Positions 1 to 12,399 of a DNA stretch of 64,000 nt are shown piece by piece. The stretch comes from Anagrus nilaparvatae (taxonomy: Eukaryota; Arthropoda; Insecta; Hymenoptera; Mymaridae): assembly GCA_022575985.1 (NCBI GenBank), contig JAKSXM010000156.1, positions 2,232,001-2,296,000 on the forward strand, in the 5' to 3' direction. A program made the translations under genes and the position numbers. Every line of letters begins with the position of its first letter. Position 1 is the stretch's first letter. The notes under the pieces are model-generated. The model was not told the origin of the DNA and searched no databases. It saw nothing but the letters and a program-made list of their open reading frames with translations.

Positions 1-3000
1 GTATTAACAGAAATACAATATTTTCCAACTAAAATCACATTTACAAAGTTGGTTTGTATTAGACATATGATTTACCAAATGAAGCAGAAAAAGAAAAGAA
101 AAACTTTTTTATAAAAAAAAAATATCTATGTTCATGTATTTTTATAATAAAAAACTTCTTTATACATTCTCTTATATGATATTGGATTTTTTTTTTCTTT
201 CCATATATTATAATGCATTTTATTTTATTGTACAAATACGTAAGTATCTAAGATTGTTGAATTTATTTATTCAAGTGAAAAAAAAAATGATAATATCAAA
301 ACATAAAATAGGCATATACTTTTTTTTTTAATCTTTATAAAATAGTTGAATGCATATCAAACTGTCAGTTATTTTCTGAAGTGAGTTGAGAACAAATGAC
401 TAGTTTGAATATGAAACTTTAATTTATAAAACTGTATTGAAAATTGAAATTTACAAAATTATTTTATTATTCTGAAAAATATTTTTTAAAATCATCTTAG
501 AAATACTTTTTAATATTTATCGTAAACTTTTTTAATAAAAGCTTTATCGAAAATTGTTAATTAATAAAAGTACACTGGAAAAAAAATCCACTTGCCGCAA
601 GTGGAAATTTTTCTTTTTAAGAATTTTTGTTGGCTCATCATACCACTGCACGCATATTTTAAATAAAAGAAATTTTTTTTAATTTTCTTCAAGTTTCAAG
701 TCATTTGTAATCGTGTATAAGTTCACCTTCTTAGAATACATATCTCAATGTATACGCCTAACCATTCTCAAAGCATGCACTTATAAGAGGATTGATCTCT
801 TATGCTATACCGAATAAAATGTATTTCCAATATTCTGACCCCCCTCCCTTCCCCCTCTCATAACATCCTGCTGAACCATGCTTCATTTTTCCTGAAAAAA
901 AATCGGATTCAACAAATCAAATAACGTAGAAACAGAAATTTTTAAAAATTTTCATAAATAATGAAATTTGAAACCCATTGAGGGGGAGGGGTCCATTAGG
1001 GTACAGGGTGAATTTTGAGGAAAATAGGAAAATCAAAGCATGTTTTGATCACTGAATTGCCTTTTAATTAACTACAGAAAGTAGAATGCAATATTTTCTT
1101 TTTAATTTCTACAAACAGTGAAAGTTTTACGCAACTGGGGTTCAGGAATTTTCTGTAACATTCGTAATCATCGCAATTGATTAATTTATACTCTAACATA
1201 GTGGGGATAGCTATCATGAAAAATCTTATTGAAACTGAGTTTATAACCAAGCCTAAAAACTGCCTAAATTTTTAATTTTAAGGTTACTCTAAATATAATT
1301 TTACCAGTAATCTAGCTTGAAATGATTAAAAAATCATTTCATTTGCAAAGGACTTAATTAATAAATTGAACTTTAATAAGAAAAACCCTATTTTAATAAC
1401 TAATTTTCTATAATCACATTGGAAAAAGAGAAATACTCTATAATAATGTATTATAAAAAAAGTTATTGGAATAAAATAATCATGATTATTATAAACTTTG
1501 TGAAAGTTATTTTTTTTAATTTATTTATTTTTCTCATCATTATAACTTTTTGAATTCAAATAGCAGAAGAAAATAAGGAGTTTTTATGAATTATTTCTTC
1601 GCAGTTTTTTTCTATTTTTATTTCTTTTTTTTAATTTTTGCATTATATTTTCTCTGACTATTAAAAAATAAAAAATTTTGTATGCATAAATCAAATATTT
1701 TTTATGTATGTAAAATAGGTAATTAGCATAAAAAAAGAAAAATTTAAATAGAAAAATGTTTTAAAGAGCGTTTTAAGTATTAAAAATAATGAATTATTAC
1801 ACCTCACCTTGAATACCTTGCGGTTTTCTAAAGTGCTTTTAAAAAAACCCATTTTCAGATAATAAATACACAGAACTTTAATTTGATGATGGACAACTCA
1901 AAAGCTATTGTTTCTTATTTTGAATAGAAAGAAACACCTGATTTTATATAAGCTTTAAGATCTTTAAAATTTTAGAAATAAAGAGAATTTTAAAAATTCC
2001 AATTTAATTAATTAGTCCTTTAAAACTACTTTTGCATGCAGTTGCGTAAATAGTATACATTATTTTGGAAAACTGTAATATCGCACAGAACAAACTAGAT
2101 TCATAAAAATTTGCAGTCTCAAATTAAAAAAGTTTAAGGCGATAAATAAATCTGATTCATTACAAACTAAAAAGTAGTTATTAATAATTCGTGTATTTAA
2201 AAAAATAATTATAAATTATTGGCACTATAGTTCCTCAAGTCTATTTCTTCTAACAAAGTAAAATAATATAAAAACGCAATGGTTTTTTCCTTGATATTGA
2301 AATTTTAAACTCTCAAGGAAAAATATTAACCATTATATCTAAAGAAATAGAAGATGATTTTAAGCTAATAAATCATAATTTTATGGATAGTGAAAAGTCA
2401 TTAAGTTAAATTCTATATTTCTTTACAAAATTTAAATTTTTTTCAAAAGTTATTATATTAATGTGAAATAATAAATGAATTTTTTATTATATCAACTGAT
2501 TGGACCTGAGTTCTCTTTAGTAAATACCTCGATAAATACTTCATATTTAGTTTTAATTTACTTTGATTGCTAAAAAATACGCAACTTACATATAAAATGT
2601 GCACAATAAAACTACATATCTTAGGCATACAATGCTTTCTCACAAGCGAATTGCGTCTACAATAGTATAAATGTAAGTACGGTATTAATATAAAACCTCG
2701 TATAAAACTCATGTGTGAGCAATTTTAAGCTTTTATTCGAATTATTTGCATTTATTACCTTTTTGTTATTGGAATAGTTTTCACAAAACTTTATAACTAT
2801 TATTCTTTATAATGTATATGGATTATTGTCCAAATCCTGATTCTGAATTCTCTACTTAACTCATTAACGCCGACGCGGAGAGTTTTGGAAATGGTAAGAA
2901 ATACCAATTTCCCTTGCATGTACATGGCTAAAAAATTTTTCATTAAAGCCCATCATTAGTTTTGACCTATAGCTCTTGTATGTGCTCAATTTTTTTTAGT

Positions 3001-3089
3001 ATTACTGTAAAAATCGTGACTAACTCTGGCGTGGAGTAGGAGTACTACAAGTGATCTCGAGGAACAGGCGCGAAATACAATTACAGTAA
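1..3089. other. AT-rich non-coding DNA, no gene seen
   Basis: The region is AT-rich with many A/T homopolymers. The short open frames have no codon bias or recognisable motif. Two minor structures stand out: a short perfect palindrome at 587-605, and C-rich (838-857) and G-rich (981-993) tracts in inverted orientation. It is upstream or first-intron DNA of the Shaw gene. Confidence 0.6.
587..605. repeat. Short perfect palindrome
   Basis: TCCACTTGC, one central C, then GCAAGTGGA form a perfect 9-bp stem. It is preceded by ACACTGGAAAAAAAA, which resembles the ACACTGAAAA end of the MITEs at 6622 and 54772. It may be a relic of such an element, but no second end was found. Confidence 0.5.
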
Positions 3090-3245
3090 GATACATCCAT
3101 ACATAATCACAGGCACATACATACACCTTTTTTTTTGAACCCGGTTATTTAGCTTCTGATGATCTCAAAACGTGTTAATATGCAAAAAAATTGGAAAGTA
3201 AAAATTTTACCTTTCACTATGGTTCCACTAATTAGGAACCAAAAA
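3090..3245 (+). repeat. Family B dispersed repeat (CA-rich tract plus AAACCCGGTT-like tail)
   Basis: A CACATACATACAC tract is followed by a T-run, GAACCCGGTTATTTAGCTTC and CAAAACGTG. The same order of blocks occurs at 24868-25000. A CA-type microsatellite next to a conserved tail suggests the 3' region of a non-LTR element, but no reverse transcriptase is visible, so this is inference. Confidence 0.5.
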
Positions 3246-3579
3246 AAGTACAATTTGTTTCTTTTTACAAAAAAATAGAGAAAAAAAAATGTGCAATTTT
3301 AGTTTATGTGAAAAAGTTTTATCCAAATTTCTTCTAACCACTTTAAGTTTACTTTGTTTAGTCTGATACAGTTAGTTATAATAACTAAATTTTCAGCTCT
3401 TCTTATAAAAACTTTCTTTTTTTTTAAACAGTTATACAAACAACTTCAAAATCTTATTTAAAAAGTAAACTTTTAAAATAGAAAATTGACTACATTTATA
3501 AATAAGCAAAACCAAAAGTTTATGAAAAATAATAGTCAATTTGTTTATTTATTTTTTTTTATTTAATTTATTACGTATA

Positions 3580-4998
3580 CCGTATAGGAGCCAGTTTTCG
3601 ATCAGAAGTCACTTTCTTATACCTAGCTGTATCTTTATTTGTTGAAAAATATACTTTAAAATTAATATTTGGAGTTAAATATTGTTGCATTTGATCAGGG
3701 AAATCCTATATTTTATTATCCCAATTAAAAAAATATCAAATTTATTGATGGGTAATTAATAATTTACATTTATTACAAGTGTGCAAGGTAAGGTAATTTC
3801 GATAATGCAAATTCTATTTTTGATAATAGTATCATTTTGATCGAATTAATTTTCGATAATTTGAAAATCGTTAAAACTAAGTTTAAATCGCGCGAGTTTT
3901 AATAGAATTCTTATAGGTATAACTATACCTATTTCTTAACTCCCTTTTCACTTCTTTTTTCTTGTTTTTTTAATATAAAATACCTATAATAAGAGTAAAA
4001 TATAGTAAACAGTAGATGAACTACACACTTGTATAATCATGTATTTTAAACATTTATTTAATAAAATTTGCTTTTTAATTTTAATTAACGAAAGATAATA
4101 GTTGATAATTTTGTTTCTAAAACTCAAGGAAACAAAATAGACCCCCTGTTTACGCAACCCGCCGTTTCAATAACGTTCGCGCGCGAAATTTTTATCAACA
4201 ACACGCATTTGTTTAACTCTTTATTTATTTGTGTATTTAAAAGTAAAAAAAGCATTCATTTTATGAAACAAGTGTTAGAATATAATTTTTATACATTTTT
4301 AATATTAAAATAAAGATTTTTTTCTAATTTTAAAGTGTTTCTACGTATTTTTTATTAAAATCAAAGCATTTACGAGCATTTATTGTGTTATAAACAAAGT
4401 GATACATAAGTATATAAGTACTTTAAATTGTGTTTATGTGTGTTAGTTTACTAAATATTCTATTAATTATTATAAAATATAGTATAAATAATGTAATTAT
4501 GACAAATTTAGTGTATTATTATTAAATAAATATCGTTTAAATTAAAAAAAGTGTAATTAAATTGAAAATATCGAAAATACCCATACGTATAAAAAAGTTC
4601 GGATTCGATTATCGATATACCTATTTAAAATAAATTTGCAATAAATAAGTGAATATAACCCTTTCCCTTCATTTATTAAAGCATCACAACGTAATTAAAA
4701 GCATTTTTAATATTCGGCATAGAGTAGGTATCCCTAAAACTCGATTTTAATAACACACGAGATTTGGTGAAAACGATGAGAAAAATCTCGTAAGGTTGTA
4801 CAAGAGAACATTTTTCTTATTTTTTTTATTACTTTAAATTGTTTTTTAACATCGGTAAGGGAGCAATAAGTTCTTTAAGGTTTATAGTTTCATAATAAAA
4901 CTCGGTTTTAGATAAATTATGCATACTTTTTTATATAAACGCTAATTTGTGTGTATTTGATCGAAATTCAATACGTTCGAAAATTGGCTCCTATACGG
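3580..4998. mobile_element. Non-autonomous DNA transposon with 22-25 bp TIRs and TATA target duplication
   Basis: The left end CCGTATAGGAGCCAGTTTTC is matched at the right end by the reverse complement CCGTATAGGAGCCAATTTTC, with one mismatch. TATA occurs directly outside both ends (3576-3579 and 4999-5002). It could be a 4-bp duplication or an extended TA target. The 1.4 kb interior has no long frame but includes a locally GC-richer patch near 4140-4215 with CpG-rich runs. No transposase is seen, so it would depend on an enzyme encoded elsewhere. Confidence 0.7.
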
Positions 4999-5169
4999 TA
5001 TATTCAAAATTTTCATTTCATAAAATAAAATAAATTTTAAAAGTTTTTACTTTTACAAGTTTTTTAAAAAATTATTTTTTTTTTAGTGGGGTAACTTATA
5101 TTTTGTTATCCTATATAAATATTAAAGCCTAGGCCCACACAATAAAAGAAACAAATTTTACAATTAAAA

Positions 5170-5450
5170 TTTTTTTTATAACCGATTTGTATATGTACTA
5201 AAATAGCTTACATGGAACATGTTTATGACTACTAATTACTTAAATATCTGTTACAAATCTTCGAGCTTCCTAAAGTACCTTGTAAAATTAAATGAATAGC
5301 ACCCTGGATTTTTCTGTTTCTAAGCCCAGGTTATTTTAAGTCCCTACACCGAAATTACAATACAAATCTGGCGATGACCAGTAACTATAAACCCTCCCCC
5401 CTCTCCCATGATTTGACTGAAGTACATGTATTTAGGGCTCTGAAAGATTT
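5170..5450 (-). repeat. Family A dispersed repeat, degraded reverse copy
   Basis: It starts with a TTATAACCGATTTGT-like terminal block, then CATGGAACATGTTTATGAC. Short units of the TTAAGTCCCTACACCGAAATT type and a C-rich tract (CCCTCCCCCCTCTCCC) follow. The order matches the reverse-oriented family A copies at 29740 and 41602. Confidence 0.5.
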
Positions 5451-6618
5451 AATATCCTAAAAGGTTTCCTGTCTGCAATGACATCTATTTTCATATAGTA
5501 TAAAAAGATTAAATTCAATGTTTTTTTTTTGAAGTATTTACCATGAAAGCTGAATATTTCATAGATTTTCCATGCTTATTTAAATCACTCGTAGCCAATA
5601 ACCTATAGCAATGAGTCAAAAGCTAATTATTATTAAAACAAAACTAATAATATTATAGCCTATATTTTTTGAAAAAAATATTCTTTAATTCATAGTAATA
5701 ATATCTTTCTCTATTCATAAGTAGTTCATGTAAATTAAAGTTTGAAAATTTTTAAGTAAAAAAAAGTAATATTAAAAAGATTAGTTACAGCATAACAACT
5801 TTTATGAACATTGATTTTATCTCATTAACATCCCAACTTATGTCACATTTTTGTTGAAAACTTTATCATTTGGGTTCTTACCCATCCAATTACCTTTCAT
5901 GGATAAAATATATTATTTTTGGGAACGATTTGTATCTAAAGTTAGTAAACTATTTTATTAATGGAAAAATGTTTTTGCCTAAAAGCATAATCAGCAGAAT
6001 TTTAAAGTCAATCTAAAATAAGATTAAAATAAATAAATTTTAATACTTTTTAAAAAAGTTAATTTTATCTCGGATAAAATACATTTGTTGGTCTAATTTT
6101 TTCACCAGGGGCTTATCAAGTTATACGTTTTCTATACTTTGAAATCTTTAATTTTTTTTCTTGTAGGTAATTAAAATTCTGCTATCTATTATAGATTAAA
6201 AATAACTTTCATACATAAGTTGATAAGAGTAGATAAATAAAATCTTTAGTTTAATAAGAAATTTTTATTGACTATTTCAACTTTCTTTGATTCAAAAACA
6301 AATTTAAAACTAACAGAAGGATACTATTTTAGAAATATTTGATCTTAAAATAAAACCTGAAGCCAACATCTTGTACATACATTTTTTCTTTGTGTTTAAA
6401 TAGATAAAAAAAAAATCAATCCAAAAATTGGATTCCATAAAAATTCCTTATTAGTACAAGAAAAAAATTTTACGACAGAATATACAAAATAATACATTTT
6501 AAAAGAATTTTCAATAATTCGAAAATTCAATAAATGTTATTAAAAAAATTGAAAAAAAGAGAAATGCTTACTTTTAGGTACAAGATCTATAATAAATATT
6601 GAAGAGCAAATTTATAAC
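5451..6618. other. Non-coding AT-rich DNA, nothing recognised
   Basis: There is no frame with protein-like composition and no clear repeat boundary in this stretch. Confidence 0.5.
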
Positions 6619-6621
6619 TTA

Positions 6622-6855
6622 CACTGAAAAAAAAATCCTGCTAGCTGAAATAGGATTTTCAGTTACTCGCATTGAATTTTGTTTTCTTACACAAATGAAT
6701 GCAAATGGCTTAAATGTAAAAAATTAAATAAAAATTTTTTGCTCACTTAAGACATAGGGCAGTATAAGGCTTGAAAAATTTTTTTACGCTTGAGAAATTA
6801 AAATCATTAGGCCAGGAAAAAGAATCCCACAAGCTAAAAATTTTTATTTTCAGTG
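6622..6855. mobile_element. Short MITE with CACTGAAAA ends and TA flanks
   Basis: TTACACTGAAAA at the left is mirrored by TTTTCAGTGTAA at the right, a perfect 12-bp inverted repeat that includes the flanking TA. The TA duplication and CACTG termini suit Tc1/mariner-type mobilisation. The interior is non-coding. The MITE at 54772-55052 shares the termini but has longer arms. Confidence 0.6.
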
Positions 6856-6859
6856 TAAT

Positions 6860-7765
6860 TATATTATTTGTAATTTGTAACTCATAAATCTTGCTACCCA
6901 ACTTTAGCTTACCCAGCAGAAATCCGCTTATACACCAAAGCAATTATTTTGAAAACTATTTATTTAATCAATTACAATTTTCTAAGATTGCATTAAAATC
7001 TAATAAAACCTGATTTTACAAACCACGTTCAGCAAACATTGTCAATTTTGCTTTATCTTTTAAACTAATACTTTTTTCCAGTATATACTACTTGTCTGAC
7101 TAAATTTGTATCATATCTACTTACAATATAATCTCTATCTTATATATAAAGTCAATATAACTTCCTTCTTTACCTGCTTTTTTTTATATAAAAAAAATCT
7201 CGAGTGCTATTCTAAAAAATAAAATCTATAGATGCTTGCGCTTATGTATAAACTCTCAAGTATTTGAGTATTTTTAAGCCTCATATTAAAAGTTTCAAGT
7301 ATAAAAATAATTATAATCTACTTTTATACACAACTTTTTGTATTGTACATAAGTTTAGTAAATATTAAAATACAAAAATTATAAATGTAATTATTTTTAA
7401 AAATGAATAATTCTGTAGTGGTGCTTTTATTAAACTCTTGTTCAAGATTTTCAATAATATATTTCAATAAATATTTTTAGGTACAATTATTTTTTTAGAT
7501 TTCTTATATAATAATTTCTTATATAATTTTAATATAATGCTCATTAGAGTGGACCTATTTTTGGACTTTGTGGAAAAACTTTGCTCCCCGAGTTTTTTGT
7601 GTGAAGTTTTCGTCATAAAAAGTTCCCATTTCCAACGATTTTGCTTTCGCCTTGCAAAAACACGTGCCTGTAACCACCTCAATTTTCCCATTTAAATAAC
7701 ATGGGAATTTTGAGTATTTAGCTATACAAATTTTCACAAAAGCCAAAAAGCGTTTTAAAGTGCTA
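6860..7765. other. Non-coding DNA, no gene recognised
   Basis: Two overlapping reverse frames near 7464-7746 are lysine-rich, have no homology I recognise, and overlap in different frames. I treat them as chance. Confidence 0.5.
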
Positions 7766-7772
7766 ATATTTA

Positions 7773-8735
7773 CTGGAAAACATACTTTTATATGTTGTAA
7801 AGACCTGCAAACAGCCCTGCATTCATTCCAAAGAAAATTTTGGGGCTAGAAACGCAAATTTACACGTTGGTTCAATCTTATAAAATAGGGTTTTTCGGTA
7901 ATTTTCGATAAAAAGCTACAACCTATAAAATTAACCAAAACACTTCAGGTTGGTCTACTTTTTTTAGTTTAAGTATCACCTTTCAAACGACGTAAGCCGT
8001 AATTATTGTTATCACTGTTTCTCTTAGCGCCGTAGTCAATTAACCTACTGGTAATTTTTGACCCGAAATGACCAATTTTTAAGTTTATTTAAATTGCTGG
8101 AAAAATTGTAATTTTTGACGAAATTTAGTTTTATAGGCCTTAAAAATTTTTTACAAGCTTCAAGTTTCCAAAAATTTTTTACTCGTCTCTTTTCTTTAAT
8201 TAGTTTTTAAGATATTGCTTTTCAAAGATAATGATAAAAATTGACTTTTTTTTAAAACCCTGAAATTGCGACTCTGACTTTAAATTATCGTATCTGGTTA
8301 ATAAATTATTGAAAAGTGGCGAGTAAAAAATTTTTGGAAACTTAAAGCTGGTAAAAAATTTTTAAGTCCTTTAAAACTCAATTCCGTCAAAAATTACAAT
8401 TTTGGCAGCAATTTAAATAAACTTAAAAATTGGTCATTTATGGTCAAAAATTACCAGTAGGTTAATTGACTACAACGCTAAGAGAAGCAGTGATAACAAT
8501 ATACGGCTTACGTCGTTTGAAAGGTGACACTTAGGCCAAAAAAGTAGACCAATTAGAAGTGTTTTGGTTAATTTTTGAGGTAGTAGCGTTTTATTGAAAA
8601 ATACCGAAAAACCCTGTTTCATAAGATTGAGCCAACATGTAAATTTGCATTTCTAGCCCAAAAATTCCCTTTGGAATGAATCTGCATTCAGGGCTGTTTG
8701 CATGCCTTTACAACATACAAAAGTATGTTTTCCAG
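7773..8735. mobile_element. Fold-back element, arms about 430 bp, TA flanks
   Basis: The left arm from CTGGAAAACATAC and the right arm ending GTATGTTTTCCAG are inverted copies. Shared blocks run through GCAAACAGCCCTG, ATTCATTCCAAAG and CAAACGACGTAAG. The arms extend to about 8200 and 8300, leaving a centre of roughly 100 bp. TA lies directly outside both ends. There are many small differences and short indels between arms, so the palindrome is not recent. A diverged relative of one arm is at about 30590-30960. Confidence 0.8.
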
Positions 8736-8955
8736 TAAAATGTTTTACAAACAAATATTATAACTCATACAAAAAAAGTTTTTTCGAAAATTTTCCCACG
8801 GCTTTTGCAACTGAAATTAAATTCTCTTTAACATTTGCATTAGAATTGTGATTCAAATACAACAGACCTGGAACTCTTCGGCTTTACGACTTGCTTATAA
8901 TACACATTTTAATATTTCGTATTAGTATAAACAATCGAACATTTTGCATTTTAAC

Positions 8956-9465
8956 ATGGAACATGTTCATTGGATGGGGTATTTGAAAAAGTCCGGCTCG
9001 GCAGGGGGGGGGGAAATTGACGCTTTTAGGGGGGGGGTCAAATGGACTTAGAATATTTTCGATTCAGGGACTTTTGGTGCAGAAGTACCTTGGGACCTAT
9101 GGTGCAGAAGTACCTAGGGACCTTTGGTGCAGAAGTACCTAGGGAGATTGGTGCAGAAGTCGCTAAAGACCTTTGGTGCAGAAGTAGCTAGGGACCATTG
9201 GTGCAGAATTTTTAAGAATTTATTGTAAAAATTAATAAAAAATAAATTCATATTATTTAAAAAACTATAATAATTTGAAAATTTAATTAATTTGGTTCAT
9301 TTTGATGTCTAAGCAGCATGATTTCTATAATAAAAATCTAAATATAAATATTTGCATATAAATATTTTTATTATGAATACAATAGATACTTTATTATCAA
9401 TGTTATAAATGAACATGTTCCATGCTCGTTGGTTGTGTATAGTTACACAAACCGGTTATAAATTT
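8956..9465 (+). repeat. Family A dispersed repeat, most complete copy
   Basis: It begins CATGGAACATGTTCATT and has the inverted match AATGAACATGTTCCATG near 9410-9424. Then comes the conserved outer block GTTGGTTGTG, ACACAAACCGGTTATAAA. Inside are runs of 10 G (9004-9013) and 9 G (9029-9037), then a 25-bp minisatellite. No coding capacity is seen. About ten copies occur in this window in both orientations. The conserved outer block suggests the mobile unit is larger than the CATGGAACATG inverted pair. Confidence 0.65.
9067..9208 (+). repeat. 25-bp minisatellite, about 5.7 units
   Basis: The unit is GGGACCTWTGGTGCAGAAGTACCTA, written here as GGGACCTWTGG plus TGCAGAAGTACCTA. Units start at 9067, 9092, 9117, 9142 (24 bp), 9166 and 9191, with a few substitutions. 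The array sits inside a family A copy, where other copies carry 24-bp units of the GGGACTTAGAATAATTT type. Confidence 0.9.
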
Positions 9466-12045
9466 TTTTTTTCAGTTTCTTGTTCAAAAGTGCACATGAG
9501 ACCTATATCATGAACACAGTTTCATAAATGTCCAAACAACTAAGTTTCAAAAAAAGGCTGCGATACACCCAGGGCTCATGAGAGAGCCACCTTACAAAAT
9601 TTTATTCTAACTTTAATGAAAAAGAAATATTTATTTTGCGAAAATGAAATTGGCATTGATTGATTTCAAAATATTATTTTCATATAAACTTTGTACAAAA
9701 AAAAAATCAAAAAAATATTTCAATATTTTCAATTCTCTTTCGTGTTTATTTTACTGGAATTCACAAAAAACATAAATTTTTTAATTTAAAATATTCTTCA
9801 AAATATTTACTTTTTATCGCATAAAAAAAAAACCGCTTTTGAAAAAGTTTGCTTAAAATTTATGTCATATGCTATGATACAACAAAGACTTTTACTTTTT
9901 ACTTAAAAATATTACAAAGCATATAGATTTTCTTTTCATCAAGATAAAAATTCTTTTTAAAACTTTTTAAATTAATCTTTTTTACAACAAAAAAAAAAAG
10001 TTAGGATTTAAGTAATAATTTTTTTTTTGGTCGTAAAACTTTAATTAAATGATAGATTTTTATTTGTAATTTTAACTTAAAAATTTTAAATATTTTATGA
10101 AAAAAAGTTTTTAATTTTCTGTTGTAAAATAAGGAAAGTTAAGCTATCTTATTATAAACTTTGTACTTGTAACAGCAGAAGCTAAAAATGTGCCTTTTTT
10201 AATTATATGTTTTTTTACTAATTATTATTAAGCAGGCAATTAGTTTTCAGCCTTTCTATATATATATATTTTAATTTTAATTTTGTATTTAACTGCATAA
10301 AGTTGATCCTGTTGAGAAATTTAGATGTTCATGAAATTCCTGTTGTGTAAAATTATTTAGTTTTAAAAATCTTTAAAGATCTTGAAAAATAAATCTCAAA
10401 ATTAATATTTTAAAATATTTTAATTTTCTTTAATGTTTTTTTTTTTTTTGATTTTCTCAAAAAAATCGATATCAAAGAAAGCGTTAGAAAATATTTTCAT
10501 AATTTAAAAATAAACTCAAAGTTTCTGTATAAAATGTTTGAGTTAAAATTTTGTAAAGTTCGATGATTTATTGTAAAAATATGTCACGAATAATTCATTA
10601 TCATCTGCATAGGTAAAATAAAATGCAAAATTTAATAATGTCAAACCAACCAAAATTTTCAGCACAATTTGTGGAACTCATTTCTATGCTTCAAAATTCG
10701 CATCAATAATTTATTAATAACAAAGCTACTATCGACTTATTTTTATTTAACCATTTTCAACAAATGCAAAATTTATTGCTAATATTGTAGCTACGAATTA
10801 CGACGTGTCTGAATTTTAATTTTATTTATTACAGAGATCATTTAGACCTGATTTTTAATAAAAATGGTCATTAATATCAGCTTGATACTATGGAAAAGTT
10901 ACATTCAATATTTTTTCTCGATACAGTTTTAGAAAACTATACCATCCTAAACCTACCACAAACGATATCTCTAAAAATCCACATTTAGCCGAAAGCATTA
11001 TTTCTAAAATAATAATTACACTCTATTTTATACAATCAGCACGTTTCAAAATTGATTTTATTATTATTATTATTACTATTTTTCAAACAAATGACGTGAT
11101 TAAACAAGAACAGAAAAATATAAATAAATTTAAAATGTATATTAAAATATTCTGTATTAAAAATATAAAAAAACAAAAACTAATAGAAATACAAAATTAT
11201 GCATGCAAATATAAATTGATTTTTTTTTTTTTTTAATAAAAATTTACATAATATTGCATGTATATAATATTATAAAATGCGTGCCATATGTTCGCAATTT
11301 CCAACTGCTTTATATATAATTCATAGTAATCATGATGTGGTTTAGATATATATTATAACTATACTCCGTATCAATATTCTAGTCGATTTTTTATTTATGT
11401 TTTTCATATTGCTATTATTTTTAATTTTGCAATTATTATACGTTTAACAAAAAAATTATTTTACATGCAATGCTAAAAAAATAATTTTTTTTTTTATATT
11501 TTGTAAAAAGTTCATTAAATATGAACAAAGAATGTTTCAAATTGACTGGAGTCATTTTAATTTACAAATTGAAACCTTAGATCTTACTTGTAAATTTCAA
11601 TAACTAACCTTATCCAAATACTTGAAGAAAACTTTAATTTAAGCAACATGAATTTTCATTGTAATTCCTAGCAGGTTTAGAAAATTGATTGTTTACTTAC
11701 ATTTTATGCAGTATCTTACATCTTATATGTTTGAATATACGAAATGAAGTTTGTTTCATAGGATGTTATTAACATACTTAAGAACTTAGCATCAATAGAA
11801 TTGAATGAAAATTATGTGAAAATAAAGGAAATCAATGCTGAAGGTCTTTGGATAAACAATTTTAACGTCGCAATAAAAAAAAATTGTTTATTTAAACAAA
11901 ATTTAAAAATTTTTTAAAATATTTTTAAATATACATTTTGCTATTTTTCGTCAATTTAGCACTTATATGCAAATTCGTAAGAAAAAAAATTAGGGATTTT
12001 AAAAAATTACTTACCAATTTACTAAATCAGAAATTACTTTTTTCC
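9466..12045. other. Non-coding AT-rich DNA, nothing recognised
   Basis: Long A/T runs and short simple repeats (TA at 10258-10268, TTA near 11061) occur. No gene, TIR pair or conserved domain was recognised. Confidence 0.5.
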
Positions 12046-12049
12046 CCTT

Positions 12050-12231
12050 CGGGCGTAAAACTCGCGCGTAAAGAATTTTCTGCACTCGTTCTACGCCTAG
12101 AAAGGCAAAAAATATTGTAAGCATCATAGGCGAAATACTTTGGACACTTGCGTGAACACATATCACTCGTGCCCGGGTTCGCCAAGCACTCGAGCTAGTG
12201 TTCACGCTAGTGCCAAAACTTTTACGCCCTT
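12050..12231. mobile_element. Small GC-rich inverted-repeat element
   Basis: GGGCGTAAAA at 12052 is mirrored by TTTTACGCCC at about 12220. Inside, GCGTGAACAC (about 12149) is mirrored by GTGTTCACGC (about 12198). The segment is GC-rich compared with its surroundings. A diverged reverse-oriented relative of part of it (ATTTTCTGCACTC, GGCAAAAAAT) appears around 46060-46140. No coding frame is convincing. Confidence 0.5.
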
Positions 12232-12345
12232 GATACTTAATATACTATTAAACAGTTTTTAAAACTATTGTTAGGACTTAATTTTTTTAAGTTTTTGCTA
12301 AGAATTAAAAAATTGAAAAAATTTCTTTAAGTAAATCATATTTTT

Positions 12346-12395
12346 GTACAAATTTTGTATGATAAAAATTTTTAATCAATCAATCAATCAAATTT
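12346..12395 (+). repeat. (AATC)n-tailed retroelement-like 3' end, copy 1
   Basis: ATTTTGTATGATAAAAATTTTT is followed by about 3.5 AATC repeats. A near-identical tail is at 13108-13153. Paired tails of this form are typical of SINE or LINE 3' ends, but the bodies are not recognisable. Confidence 0.4.
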
Positions 12396-12399
12396 TATC

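Noticed and set aside
12165..12190. CCCGGGTTCGCC as a tRNA-derived SINE promoter
   Set aside because: Only a partial B-box match. The surrounding sequence is explained by the inverted repeats, and no A box was found.
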